Below, in pieces: positions 27,401-35,483 of a DNA stretch of 64,000 bases (position 1 is the stretch's first letter; every line of letters starts with the position of its first letter). A program made the position numbers and the translations under genes. The stretch covers positions 62,001 to 126,000 of the forward strand of contig JAIRBC010000009.1 of NCBI GenBank assembly GCA_022008415.1, read 5' to 3'. This stretch comes from Cerina litoralis. GTDB taxonomy: Bacteria > Bacteroidota > Bacteroidia > Flavobacteriales > Flavobacteriaceae. The notes under the pieces were generated by a model that made no database searches, was not told where the DNA came from, and was given only the letters and a program-made list of their open reading frames with translations.

Positions 27401-28265
27401 GAAACAAATGGCCCACATCGTACTTGTCCTCCCCCAACGTCGTCGTCAAGGTATTCTGCACTTGGTTGTTTAAATTACCATTATAGGGATCGGTAGCACT
27501 ATCCGTAAAAATGATCGAGTCCTCCTCAGCGATGAGTTCCAACGTTATTCCCAAATCCGTTTCAAAGACCTCATTTACCCTGGTAATCGTAGCGTTGATG
27601 GCTGCGAGGGCATCTGCAACGGTTCCCCCGTGATACTGCGTATATTCTCCAGTGGCCGAGATAGCGATCCTATATTTCCTAAGGATCTGATCGCCTACCG
27701 GCTTCATCGTTATCCCAGAACTTCCTTTCTCCATTGCCGTCTTGGTAAGGCATATGAAATTGTTGCCGATAGCCGCTTTGGAATCTCGAGTATACACAAC
27801 GTACTCTTGGCCCTGCTTCCCCGATTTCTGCATAAAGGTAGAATGCAACCCTTCGGCATTTGTTATCATGCTTTCCACACCTTTTGGGGATACACTAAAC
27901 CGAATCCGTTTATTTTTGTCCTTTAGGCCATAACCGCGATAGGATTTTATTTTCGGATATTTTGCCGCCAACTGGGGAGCCATATTTGAAGCTTCCTTGA
28001 CCAAGAACCGGCTAAGGCTACCGTTCTCATCGGGAAAATACACGACAATAGAAGCCTTCTTTAATGCAGAGGATCTATTCAATTCTTGGGCAAACGCATC
28101 TTCATTAAGGGAAAACAGCTGTTTTTTCTTTATGTTTGACTCTTGTAAAGTTCCAATAACCACATTCTTCGATTCCATCCGGTGCCAATAGCTAGACTGG
28201 GCGGAACCGTAAAAGCAAACAAATGCTATGGTTATTGATAAAACAAGGCGTAATTTTGTGGTCAT
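24492..28265 (-). CDS. Secreted reprolysin-type metalloprotease with P-domain and T9SS sorting tail
   Basis: This 1257-residue protein is built for export by the type IX system. In order: signal peptide (1-23, CFYGSAQ); propeptide (about 24-190); M12B-like zinc protease domain (about 195-410) with HELGHQFGANH at 331-341 and the Met-turn TIMGYAG (Met363); several Ig/cadherin-like modules (about 420-740); an FnIII-like module (about 750-835, DLQIAKDSVFTDIVES...TYYWRVKPKN). Then come a proprotein-convertase P-domain (about 845-985, GTTVVLISNSCGDSKNM, GDWILTVEDNAP), a short Asp-rich Ca-binding repeat (DADKDGVFDDGDD) and a C-terminal type A sorting domain (YPNPVIGMARIF...GLRAGVYYLVVEGK). An in-frame TTG precedes it; the ATG at 28265 is preferred. 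It overlaps the lipoprotein gene by 4 bases. The target proteins are unknown. Confidence 0.92.
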   Translation of the reverse strand: MTTKLRLVLSITIAFVCFYGSAQSSYWHRMESKNVVIGTLQESNIKKKQLFSLNEDAFAQELNRSSALKKASIVVYFPDENGSLSRFLVKEASNMAPQLAAKYPKIKSYRGYGLKDKNKRIRFSVSPKGVESMITNAEGLHSTFMQKSGKQGQEYVVYTRDSKAAIGNNFICLTKTAMEKGSSGITMKPVGDQILRKYRIAISATGEYTQYHGGTVADALAAINATITRVNEVFETDLGITLELIAEEDSIIFTDSATDPYNGNLNNQVQNTLTTTLGEDKYDVGHLFHKDVDNGNAGFVGSVCVDNKKGSAYSSSTNPEGDTFDLEFVAHELGHQFGANHTWSYQSEGTLAQVEPGSGTTIMGYAGIAGENNVALHGDDYFHYYSIFQISQYTLGTSCPELIPITDNPPVLDSIGNFTIPKSTAFVLTGKATDPDVGDVLTYTWEQIDNGIVSNTIFGPTNPEGANFRSQKPSISPERYFPKLASVIKGNLTQIRPTVDSTWETVSNVERAMNFALTVRDNADGGGQVTSELVKVNVVNAAGPFVVTSQNSGEAYPGGSVQTISWEVANTDKSPVNAQTVDLFMSTDGGVSFPDSLATNVPNTGSYQIVMPGTATTEGRIMVKAHNNVFFAVNSANFTISPTEIVLDFNELSPDVCQPNDLDITFNYETYLGFAEESTFSATGLPAGMSASFSPATATVANTPITLTISGTGSVTVGNYPIFVKATAATLTQEVPLNLAVHDSNFSEVVLLSPQNGFVGARFGQLLEWQDDPEYSSYDLQIAKDSVFTDIVESVSVIFDSYLPLNLEPDTTYYWRVKPKNNCAEGSFGTPFSFTTTQLSCTNKSAGDLPEEIAKVGTSTITSKITFLDDLPIADVNVNLDIMHSFISDLTVSLTSPMGTTVVLISNSCGDSKNMVATFDDDADIFVCGNNPAISGIVKPLGSLASFVGESVQGDWILTVEDNAPSDGGSLNSFSLDVCIEGAFRPDADKDGVFDDGDDLCLGTPKGTEVDINGCPVYRFLPGNFSIVLQSESCRAGNDGSIQITAADPMDYTATLSGNGSDTSREFTDSVLLDNIRAGTYTLCITGLDGTNNYEPNCFEVVVTQPDPLSVAVKTTSNRQQLLLTMEGSDFYNIELNGALIQTEKGTITLNLKRGNNHVKVYTELPCQGSFDKVIFLSQDPIVYPNPVIGMARIFLVDHENEVKLTLYTSSGSFLRSEKRKVNGTETELNLVGLRAGVYYLVVEGKTVRKTIKVIKE

Positions 28266-28317
28266 CAAGCTGGTTTAATCCAGTACCAAATGTAAGCCTT
28301 TTTATTATTTTGTATTC

Positions 28318-29238
28318 GTGATAACAGTCCAAAACATCTCTAAATACGACAAAAAGGAGCCCACAGCGGTAACCATAGGTACTTTTGATGGCTTGCACAT
28401 TGGCCACATGAAAATTTTGGAACGCCTGATAAAAAGTGCCAACACACTTGGTCTTAAGTCTTCGGTTCTAACTTTTTTCCCTCATCCCCGTATGGTATTA
28501 CAACAGGATGCAGATATAAAATTACTGAATACCATAGAGGAAAAGATCCATATCTTGGAAAGAACGGGACTCGATTATTTAATTATCCATCCTTTTACAA
28601 AAGAATTCTCCCGATTGTCCGCAAGGGAATTCGTCAGGGATATTCTTGTTAATGAACTGAGGACCAAGAAGATAATAATTGGTTATGACCATCGCTTCGG
28701 TCGCAACCGCAACGCCAATATCAACGACCTTGTAGCGTTCGGCAATGCCCTCGATTTTCAAGTAGAGGAAATTCCTGCCCAGGAGGTCGATGAGGTTTCC
28801 GTGAGTTCCACAAAAATTAGAAAAGCCTTAAAAGAAGGTGAGGTAAAAACCGCTAATGCCTATCTGGGTTACGAATATATGCTTACCGGCACCGTTAAAA
28901 AAGGGAGGGGACTCGGCAGGCAATTGGGTTTTCCTACGGCCAATCTGACCATAGCCGAGAGCTACAAATTAATTCCAAAAAATGGGGTCTATGCGGTTAA
29001 GAGTGTTCTAAATGGGCAAACCGTAAACGGAATGATGAATATTGGTTACAATCCTACCGTATCGGGTACCGAGAAAACCATCGAAATACATTTCTTTAAT
29101 TTTAACCAAGATCTTTACGGGCAAAGGATACAGATAGATATTTTGGAATGGATACGGGAGGAGGAAAAATTTGATTCGCTCGAAGATTTAAAGACCCAGC
29201 TACAAAAGGACAAACAGACCGTATTGTCCGTCATCTAA
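28318..29238 (+). CDS. ribF: Bifunctional riboflavin kinase / FAD synthetase
   Basis: RibF phosphorylates riboflavin to FMN and adenylylates FMN to FAD. In this 306-residue protein the N-terminal FAD synthetase domain has AVTIGTFDGLHIGHMKIL (nucleotidyltransferase HxGH motif), TFFPHPR, IIGYDHRFGRNR and VSSTKIRKAL. The C-terminal riboflavin kinase domain has GRGLGRQLGFPTANL (PTAN motif) and NGVYAVKS. The start is a GTG at 28318 (MITVQNISKYDKKEPTAVTIG); the next Met lies beyond the first conserved strand. It is divergent from the metalloprotease gene, with only 52 bases between starts, and ends in a terminator. Confidence 0.96.
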   Translation: MITVQNISKYDKKEPTAVTIGTFDGLHIGHMKILERLIKSANTLGLKSSVLTFFPHPRMVLQQDADIKLLNTIEEKIHILERTGLDYLIIHPFTKEFSRLSAREFVRDILVNELRTKKIIIGYDHRFGRNRNANINDLVAFGNALDFQVEEIPAQEVDEVSVSSTKIRKALKEGEVKTANAYLGYEYMLTGTVKKGRGLGRQLGFPTANLTIAESYKLIPKNGVYAVKSVLNGQTVNGMMNIGYNPTVSGTEKTIEIHFFNFNQDLYGQRIQIDILEWIREEEKFDSLEDLKTQLQKDKQTVLSVI

Positions 29239-29244
29239 TACTTG

Positions 29245-29283
29245 AAATTCAGAATTCAGAAATCTGAAATCTGAATTTTTTTT
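29245..29283 (+). terminator. Terminator after ribF
   Basis: AATTCAGAATTCAGA (from 29246) pairs with TCTGAAATCTGAATT with one mismatch and is followed by a run of T's to 29283. It begins seven bases after the ribF stop and separates ribF from serS. Confidence 0.8.
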
Positions 29284-29303
29284 ACCATAACGTCCGAAAC
29301 CAC

Positions 29304-29311
29304 TAAATTTG
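29304..29311 (+). promoter_or_regulatory. Probable -7 promoter element for serS
   Basis: TAAATTTG matches TAnnTTTG and lies 20 bases before the serS ATG and just beyond the ribF terminator. The -33 position is not a TTG. The 5' leader would be only about 12-15 bases. Confidence 0.55.
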
Positions 29312-29330
29312 GCGATCAAAACAAAAACGA

Positions 29331-30602
29331 ATGTTACAGTTACACGTCATACGGGAAAGCAGGGAGCAACTTATAGAAGCATTCAATAAACGGAACCTGG
29401 ATGCCAGACCCCTTTTGGACGAGATTATCCAATTGGACGAAAACCGAAGGGCATTACAGACAAAACTCGATAACACCTTGGCAGAATCTAATAAATTATC
29501 CAAGGAAATAGGGGAACTTTTTAAAAGCGGTAAGCCCCAAGAGGCCAATATTGCAAAGGAAAGAACCGGTAAACTAAAGCAGGTTTCAAAAAGACTTAAC
29601 GAGGAATTGAACACCGTTGAAGAAGAACTCCGGACATTGCTTTACCAGATTCCAAACGTGCCCCACGAATCGGTTCCCTCCGGCAGCTCCGAAACCGACA
29701 ACGAAGAGATCCTAAGGGAGGGCGATATTCCTAATCTCATCAGCAATGCCCTGCCCCATTGGGAACTGGCAAAAAAGTACGATATTATCGATTTTGAACT
29801 GGGAGTAAAGGTTACAGGGGCCGGGTTTCCGGTGTACAAGGGTAAAGGTGCCAAACTACAACGTGCCATGATTTCCTATTTTTTGGATAAAAATACAGAA
29901 GCCGGATATACGGAAATGCAGGTTCCCCATTTGGTCAACGAAGCCTCTGGCTACGGAACCGGTCAGCTTCCGGACAAAGAAGGCCAAATGTACCTTATTG
30001 GAGAGGAAGACCTATACCTGATCCCCACCGCCGAAGTGCCCATTACGAACCTATATCGGGACCTGATGCTCAAAGAAAAGGATTTCCCGATCTGCCTAAC
30101 GGCCTATACCCCCTGTTTTAGGAGGGAAGCAGGAAGCTACGGTTCTCACGTGCGGGGACTCAATCGACTGCATCAATTTGATAAAGTGGAAATAGTACGG
30201 ATAGAACATCCCAAAAGATCCTACGATGCACTTCAAAAAATGGTGATGCATATACAAAGTATACTGCGCGAACTAAAATTGCCTTACCGTATCCTACGTC
30301 TGTGCGGGGGTGATCTGGGATTTACCTCGGCACTTACCTATGATTTTGAAGTTTTCTCTACCGCACAGGACCGATGGCTGGAAATTAGTTCCGTCTCCAA
30401 TTTTGAGACCTTTCAGGCAAACCGGCTAAAATTGCGGTTCAAGGATGAAAATGGGAGAAGTCAATTGGCCCATACCCTAAACGGAAGCTCCCTGGCCCTG
30501 CCCAGGGTTTTGGCTGGCATTCTAGAAAATTATCAAACAGCGGACGGAATCCGAATACCGGAAGTATTGGTACCCTATTGCGGGTTCGAAAAGATCGGGT
30601 AG
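29331..30602 (+). CDS. serS: Serine--tRNA ligase
   Basis: SerRS charges tRNA-Ser with serine. The 423-residue class II synthetase has the N-terminal antiparallel coiled coil that holds the tRNA long arm (about 30-110, rich in Lys, Glu and Leu). The catalytic domain contains the TAEVPITNLYRD motif, motif 2 CFRREAGSYGSHVRGLNRLHQF, motif 3 NGSSLALPRVLAGILENYQ and EVSSVSNFETFQ-like cofactor residues (EISSVSNFETFQANR). The length is normal. It follows a ribF terminator and has its own -7 element. Nothing odd is seen. Confidence 0.98.
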   Translation: MLQLHVIRESREQLIEAFNKRNLDARPLLDEIIQLDENRRALQTKLDNTLAESNKLSKEIGELFKSGKPQEANIAKERTGKLKQVSKRLNEELNTVEEELRTLLYQIPNVPHESVPSGSSETDNEEILREGDIPNLISNALPHWELAKKYDIIDFELGVKVTGAGFPVYKGKGAKLQRAMISYFLDKNTEAGYTEMQVPHLVNEASGYGTGQLPDKEGQMYLIGEEDLYLIPTAEVPITNLYRDLMLKEKDFPICLTAYTPCFRREAGSYGSHVRGLNRLHQFDKVEIVRIEHPKRSYDALQKMVMHIQSILRELKLPYRILRLCGGDLGFTSALTYDFEVFSTAQDRWLEISSVSNFETFQANRLKLRFKDENGRSQLAHTLNGSSLALPRVLAGILENYQTADGIRIPEVLVPYCGFEKIG

Positions 30603-30741
30603 GCCATCTTTCTACGTTCTCGGAACGATGAACACGGAATCCGTACCTACAATTCCAAATTATATCTTCGAGAAATATTTTATTTTAGACAACAGTTTTT
30701 TTGGACGCCGATTAGGTAGTTTCTTACGTTAAAAATAACAA

Positions 30742-30801
30742 ATGGAACCAACTATGTTATGGGCCGGCTTCTCATTTATTCTTATATTGAGCTGCCTTTA
30801 A
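30742..30801 (+). CDS. Possible 19-residue hydrophobic small protein
   Basis: A short frame of ATG plus 18 codons reads MEPTMLWAGFSFILILSCL, one membrane-helix-sized hydrophobic stretch, with an A-rich sequence just upstream. It ends 34 bases before a perfect terminator. Small membrane peptides of this size exist in bacteria, but the length alone gives no statistical support. It could equally be the 3' untranslated region of serS. Confidence 0.2.
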   Translation: MEPTMLWAGFSFILILSCL

Positions 30802-30835
30802 AAAGGATACGTTCTTATTTTGAATTAGTCAAGTT

Positions 30836-30868
30836 AAAACCGATGCAACCATCGGTTTTTTCTTTTTT
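30836..30868 (+). terminator. Strong rho-independent terminator
   Basis: A perfect 10-bp stem (30836-30845 with 30850-30859), a 4-base loop (CAAC) and a T-rich tract up to 30868. It lies 234 bases after serS, unusually far, with only a 19-codon frame between. Confidence 0.85.
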
Positions 30869-31056
30869 GCCTATCTTACATCCAATTCTACAAAGCATCA
30901 ACCTTTTTACAATACGCCGAATTTCAAAAAGTTTGGATGATATCCATGTTAAAAAGTCCGATTTGGCAAAAAGAATTTATAAATCCCACCTTATTTTCTG
31001 GAAAAAACTTAATTTCGGAGAGTAAAGAAATTATTAGATAACCAACCATTTAGACT

Positions 31057-32709
31057 ATGACTACTGCATTCGGATTTTGGGATTATTTCATCTTTATTGC
31101 CTATGCCGCTTTAATTTTGGGCGTAGGTCTTTGGGTATCCAGGGACAAAAAGGGACACCAAAAGAATGCCGAAGACTACTTTTTAGCGAGTAAATCCCTT
31201 CCTTGGTGGGCCATCGGCGCCTCTTTGATCGCGGCCAATATCTCTGCTGAACAATTTATCGGGATGTCCGGTTCGGGCTTTGCCGTAGGCTTGGCCATTG
31301 CCTCCTATGAATGGATGGCGGCCATTACCCTGTTAATCGTGGGCAAGTACTTTTTGCCCATCTTTATAGAGAAAGGACTTTACACCATCCCCGAATTTGT
31401 TGAACAACGCTTTTCCACAAATTTAAAGACCATTCTGGCCGTCTTCTGGATCGCACTGTACGTGTTCGTAAACCTGACTTCCGTGCTATACTTGGGCTCC
31501 TTGGCAATGGAGACCATAATGGGGATTCCCATGATTTACGGAGTCATTGGTTTGGCATTATTTGCTGCGGCCTACTCGCTTTACGGCGGACTATCGGCAG
31601 TCGCTTGGACAGACGTGATCCAGGTTATCTTCCTCGTCATCGGCGGATTGGTTACCAGTTATCTGGCTTTGGATACCGTATCGGAAGGTGCTGGGGTATT
31701 TGCAGGGATCCATACTATATTTGCCGAAGCTCCGGAACGGTTTGTAATGATTCTTGACAAATCTAATCCCGAATACAGTAATCTGCCAGGGATTGGGGTG
31801 CTGGTCGGCGGACTCTGGGTAGCCAACCTTTATTATTGGGGTTTTAATCAATACATCATTCAAAGAACCTTGGCCGCCAAATCGCTTAGGGAGTCGCAAA
31901 AGGGCATTTTGTTGGCGGCCTTTTTAAAGTTGATTATCCCTATCATCGTGGTTGTACCGGGAATCGCTGCTTATGTAATGGTTACCGATCCCCAGATTTT
32001 GGGTAGTTTGGGCGAGGCGGGACTCAACAACCTGCCTTCTTTGGACCAAGCGGACAAGGCCTATCCATGGCTGTTACAATTTTTGCCCACAGGCTTAAAA
32101 GGGTTAGCTTTTGCCGCTCTTACGGCAGCTATCGTTTCATCATTGGCGTCCATGCTCAATTCCACCTCCACCATTTTTACCATGGACATCTACAAACCCT
32201 ATATCAACAAAAACGCGAGCGACAAAGCTACGGTGAGCATAGGTAGGCTATCTGCCGCTGTTGCATTGATAGTCGGCTGTATCATGGCACCATTGTTGGG
32301 AGGCATCGACCAGGCTTTCCAATTCATCCAGGAATATACCGGGGTAGTCAGCCCAGGGATTTTGGCCGTTTTCCTCTTGGGGCTGTTCTGGAAAAAAACA
32401 ACCAACAGGGCAGCGATCATAGGAGCTCTGACCTCTATTCCAATAGCCATGTATTTCAAGGTGGGTTCCCATGGGTGGTCCTCCAACCCATTCTTTGTGA
32501 ATGTTCCTTTTATGGACCAGATGGGATACACCGCCCTCCTGACCATGATCGTCATCGTCGCGGTAAGTTTATTGCAAAACAAGGGTGCAGAGGACCCAAA
32601 AGGTATCCCGCTATCCAAGAGTCTTTTTAAGACCGGGCCCGTATTCAATATTGGTGCTTTTGCGGTAATGCTTATCGTCGCAGCCCTTTACGCTATTTTT
32701 TGGAAGTAG
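31057..32709 (+). CDS. Sodium/solute symporter (SSS family, SGLT-like)
   Basis: This 550-residue inner-membrane protein of the SSS family (LeuT fold) couples uptake to Na+. About 14 membrane segments are visible. Diagnostic stretches are NAEDYFLASKSLPWWAIGASLIAANISAEQFIGMSGSGF (first core helix and Na+ site), IYGVIGLALFAAAYSLYGGLSAVAWTDVIQV, LYYWGFNQYIIQRTLAAKS (sugar-pocket region of vSGLT-type members) and AALTAAIVSSLASMLNSTSTIFTMDIYKP (second Na+ helix). This suggests a sugar or related polyol as substrate, but the family also carries iodide, amino acids and vitamins. It is expressed alone and ends in a terminator at 32791-32818. Confidence 0.93.
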   Translation: MTTAFGFWDYFIFIAYAALILGVGLWVSRDKKGHQKNAEDYFLASKSLPWWAIGASLIAANISAEQFIGMSGSGFAVGLAIASYEWMAAITLLIVGKYFLPIFIEKGLYTIPEFVEQRFSTNLKTILAVFWIALYVFVNLTSVLYLGSLAMETIMGIPMIYGVIGLALFAAAYSLYGGLSAVAWTDVIQVIFLVIGGLVTSYLALDTVSEGAGVFAGIHTIFAEAPERFVMILDKSNPEYSNLPGIGVLVGGLWVANLYYWGFNQYIIQRTLAAKSLRESQKGILLAAFLKLIIPIIVVVPGIAAYVMVTDPQILGSLGEAGLNNLPSLDQADKAYPWLLQFLPTGLKGLAFAALTAAIVSSLASMLNSTSTIFTMDIYKPYINKNASDKATVSIGRLSAAVALIVGCIMAPLLGGIDQAFQFIQEYTGVVSPGILAVFLLGLFWKKTTNRAAIIGALTSIPIAMYFKVGSHGWSSNPFFVNVPFMDQMGYTALLTMIVIVAVSLLQNKGAEDPKGIPLSKSLFKTGPVFNIGAFAVMLIVAALYAIFWK

Positions 32710-32790
32710 CAATTCGGGATTTAATCTAAAATCACCCCCCGATGGATCTGCGAGGATACTCGGTATCAAAATGTTTTTTATTAATTATAG

Positions 32791-32818
32791 GAGCCGGAAA
32801 GTCCGGCTCTTTTTTTTA
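32791..32818 (+). terminator. Terminator after the SSS symporter gene
   Basis: A perfect 8-bp GC-rich stem (GAGCCGGA with TCCGGCTC), loop AAG, followed by nine T's. It ends transcription before the haloperoxidase-like gene. Confidence 0.9.
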
Positions 32819-32973
32819 TTGGGTGCGGGTACATCAAAAATTAATGAAAGATTAATTAACGCCCTGTATTCCGCTTGTTCCAGAAAGTTTGGTTAAATTG
32901 GCCACCAATATTTTGAAAGGATATCTATCCATTCCGTTAATTTTGAAAATAGTATCAGAAAAAATGATTAAAT

Positions 32974-34332
32974 ATGAATCTTAAGGCCAAAGCGTGGACA
33001 ATTTTGTTTGGGATACTTATGGTAGCCGGCAGTTGTAAAAAAGAGACAAAACCTATTGAAATAAGCCCCGAACTCTATGATGCCTCTGTGGATAGAGTTA
33101 TCGAAATTATGATTCACGACATTTTCTCGCCACCAGTGGCAAGTAGGATTCTAGCATATCCCAATGTTGCAGCCTATGAAATTATCGCGCAGACCGATGA
33201 TAAATACCAAACCCTCGCCGGTCAATTGACCGATCTAACGCCCATTCCCGTATTGGATACGACCAAGAATATTAACCCCAAATTATCTGCCCTTATCGCC
33301 CATATGGCGTTGAGCAAAAAGCTTATCTTTTCCGAAGATAGGATTACGACCATGCAGGACAGTTTGTACGGGGTTTGGAAAGCCACCAATGAAGATCAAT
33401 TCGAGGCTTCCAAAGCCTATGGGATGAAGGTGGTTGATCATATTGCGGCCTGGATGAACAAGGACAACTACAACCAGACACGGACGATGCCAAAGTTTAC
33501 GGTAAACACTGAAGACCCTACCCGATGGCAGCCCACCCCACCCGCCTATATGGATGGGATAGAACCGCACTGGAACGACATTCGGCCTTTCGCACTCGAT
33601 TCTGCCCAACAGTTTAAACCACTCCCTCCCCCAAATTTTTCTATGGACAAAGAATCCGAGTTTTATAAAGAGCTAAAGGAGGTTTACGATACAGGGATGA
33701 AAATAACCCAAGCTGGGGATGAGTCGGAAGAAATGGCCATCGCCAAATTCTGGGACTGCAACCCTTACGTATCCGTAACCCGAGGGCATTTGATGTTCGC
33801 GACCAAAAAGATATCCCCGGGAGCGCACTGGATCGGAATTGTAAAAATCGCCAACAGAAAAATAAACAGCAATTTTGACGATTCGGTATATGCCTATACC
33901 AAGACTTCAATCGCAATTGCAGATGCATTTATCAGCTGTTGGGACGAAAAATATAGGAGCAATCTCATTCGCCCGGAAACCCTCATCAACCAGCACATCG
34001 ATGAAAACTGGATGCCGTTATTGCAAACTCCGCCTTTTCCGGAATACACGAGCGGGCACAGTGTAGTCTCCGGAGCAGCAGCAGAAGTGTTAACCAGTAT
34101 TTACGGAGACAATTTCTCATTCGACGACGACACCGAAACTCCCTATGGCCTACCCGTTAGAAGCTTTACCTCATTTAACCAAGCCTCTGCGGAAGCCGCT
34201 ATAAGCCGTATGTACGGGGGCATTCATTATCGTGCCGCAATCGAAATCGGACTCAAGCAAGGTAGGGATATTGGGGATTTTGTCATCAAAAAGATAACGA
34301 TGAAAAATCCGGGAGCCTTGGCATCAAAATAG
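32974..34332 (+). CDS. Vanadium-dependent haloperoxidase-type (PAP2 superfamily) lipoprotein
   Basis: This 452-residue protein has a lipoprotein signal (ILMVAGSC, Cys21), so it sits in the periplasm or outer membrane. The vanadate/phosphate site of the acid phosphatase-haloperoxidase superfamily is complete: Lys326-x6-Arg333-Pro (KYRSNLIRP), TSGH with Ser360-Gly361-His362, and SR-x5-H with Arg412 and the vanadate-coordinating His418. Tyr265 (CNPY) and Asp324 also match positions I recall from Zobellia iodoperoxidase structures. Such enzymes oxidise halides with H2O2; related proteins are phosphatases, and sequence alone does not separate them. The last Asp of the phosphatase SRx5Hx3D motif is Ala. 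It is flanked by terminators and apparently monocistronic. Confidence 0.87.
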   Translation: MNLKAKAWTILFGILMVAGSCKKETKPIEISPELYDASVDRVIEIMIHDIFSPPVASRILAYPNVAAYEIIAQTDDKYQTLAGQLTDLTPIPVLDTTKNINPKLSALIAHMALSKKLIFSEDRITTMQDSLYGVWKATNEDQFEASKAYGMKVVDHIAAWMNKDNYNQTRTMPKFTVNTEDPTRWQPTPPAYMDGIEPHWNDIRPFALDSAQQFKPLPPPNFSMDKESEFYKELKEVYDTGMKITQAGDESEEMAIAKFWDCNPYVSVTRGHLMFATKKISPGAHWIGIVKIANRKINSNFDDSVYAYTKTSIAIADAFISCWDEKYRSNLIRPETLINQHIDENWMPLLQTPPFPEYTSGHSVVSGAAAEVLTSIYGDNFSFDDDTETPYGLPVRSFTSFNQASAEAAISRMYGGIHYRAAIEIGLKQGRDIGDFVIKKITMKNPGALASK

Positions 34333-34343
34333 CAGTAAGGAAA

Positions 34344-34494
34344 ATGGCTTTACGCTATAAGCTAAACGCATATCGCAAGTCACTAAACAATCTAAAGCCA
34401 TCTCCCTCAAGGTGAACATGTTCTATCCCGAGCCATAGATTGATCCGACTGAAGTCGGTTCACATTAAAACCCACGCGTTTAGCATGGGTTTCT
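34344..34494 (+). repeat. Structured non-coding remnant, IS200/IS605 end-like
   Basis: Between the haloperoxidase-type and phosphoesterase genes lie several nested inverted repeats: ATGGCTTTA (34344-34352) with TAAAGCCAT (34393-34401); GCTAAACGC (34361-34369) with GCGTTTAGC (34476-34484); CCGACTGAAGTCGG (34445-34458); and an end hairpin AAACCCA/TGGGTTT (34468-34474 with 34486-34492) followed by TTCTTATT. The end hairpin with its TTTAG loop resembles the right end of IS200/IS605 elements. It may also act as the terminator of the upstream gene. No transposase or TnpB is present. Confidence 0.45.
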
Positions 34495-34580
34495 TATTCG
34501 TTGTGATGTCCATAATTTAAAATATTTCCCCCTCCTCCTTAATTTTTTTAGATATTTATACTCCTTATCCGAAATAACTT

Positions 34581-35483
34581 ATGTCTTCGCGAACCAGATT
34601 AACGAGAGCTTACCAAAATGCCAAGGTAATCCCGTTCGATGACAGCTCAAGACTTATAATCTTCAGCGACTGCCATCGAGGGGACAACAGTTTTGCCGAT
34701 GACTTCGCCAACAATAGAAATATTTACTACCATGCCCTAGAACAATATTATAAAGAGGGCTATACCTATTTTGAGCTGGGCGATGGGGACGAGCTATGGG
34801 AAAATATCAATTTTGAGTCCATTTTCACCGCCCATAAAAATGTTTATCTCTTGCTGCGGAAATTTCATTGGGAAAAGCGGCTAAACATGATATGGGGCAA
34901 TCACGACATGGTGTATCGGGACCCAAAGTACGTAAAGAAAACCTTGTCCAGATTTTTTGAACCCATCGATGGGCGGGACAAGGAACTTTTTGAGGATATA
35001 AGCTACCACGAAGCCCTTATTTTGGAACATAGGGATACCGATCAACAAATTTTTTTGACCCACGGCCACCAAGCGGATTGGTGGAACTACACCCTTTGGC
35101 GCTGGAACCGATTTATGGTCCGCATCTTGTGGAAACCACTACAAATCTGGGGTATATCGGATCCCACAAGCCCGGCCAAGAACTATAAGGAGCTCCTTAA
35201 ATTGGAGCTGCGGGTAAAAAAATGGATTATTCAAAACAACGGGCTTATCACCATTATAGGTCACACCCACAGGCCACGGTTTCCCGAACCCGGAGAAATA
35301 CCGATGTTCAACGACGGGTGCTGCGTGCATCCGAGGAGCATTACTGGATTAGAAATTTCAAACGGCGGTATTACCCTAGTCAAATGGGAAATAGCGAGCA
35401 AGGACGACGGTACCTTACGAGTTGTGCGGGTAGTTTTGGAAGGACCCCGTAAACTCATCGATTACAAAAGAGCAAAAAGATAA
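34581..35483 (+). CDS. Calcineurin-like metallophosphoesterase
   Basis: This 300-residue cytoplasmic protein has the five metallophosphoesterase motifs: FSDCHRG (Asp30, His32), ELGDGDE (Asp68), WGNHDM (Asn107, His108), THGHQADWWN and GHTHRPRF. These bind two metal ions and a phosphate ester. The layout resembles a UDP-2,3-diacylglucosamine pyrophosphatase-like branch, but the length and C terminus differ from LpxH, so I do not assign that function. It stands alone on the plus strand. The substrate is unknown. Confidence 0.9.
   Translation: MSSRTRLTRAYQNAKVIPFDDSSRLIIFSDCHRGDNSFADDFANNRNIYYHALEQYYKEGYTYFELGDGDELWENINFESIFTAHKNVYLLLRKFHWEKRLNMIWGNHDMVYRDPKYVKKTLSRFFEPIDGRDKELFEDISYHEALILEHRDTDQQIFLTHGHQADWWNYTLWRWNRFMVRILWKPLQIWGISDPTSPAKNYKELLKLELRVKKWIIQNNGLITIIGHTHRPRFPEPGEIPMFNDGCCVHPRSITGLEISNGGITLVKWEIASKDDGTLRVVRVVLEGPRKLIDYKRAKR

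Larger units (their letters stand above)
30603..31056. other. 454-base gap between serS and the symporter gene
   Basis: It holds a possible 19-codon frame (30742-30801) and one perfect terminator hairpin (30836-30868). A longer open frame at 30759-31025 runs straight through the terminator, has no recognisable domains and poor coding character, so I do not call it. Nothing else is recognised. Confidence 0.6.

Noticed and set aside
30759-31025. 88-codon open frame before the symporter gene
   Set aside because: It runs through a perfect terminator hairpin with T tract, has no domain or membrane pattern and poor coding character.
31057-34332. SSS symporter and haloperoxidase as an iodide uptake/oxidation pair
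   Set aside because: The symporter has SGLT-type sugar-pocket features and is separated by a strong terminator; no specific evidence for iodide.
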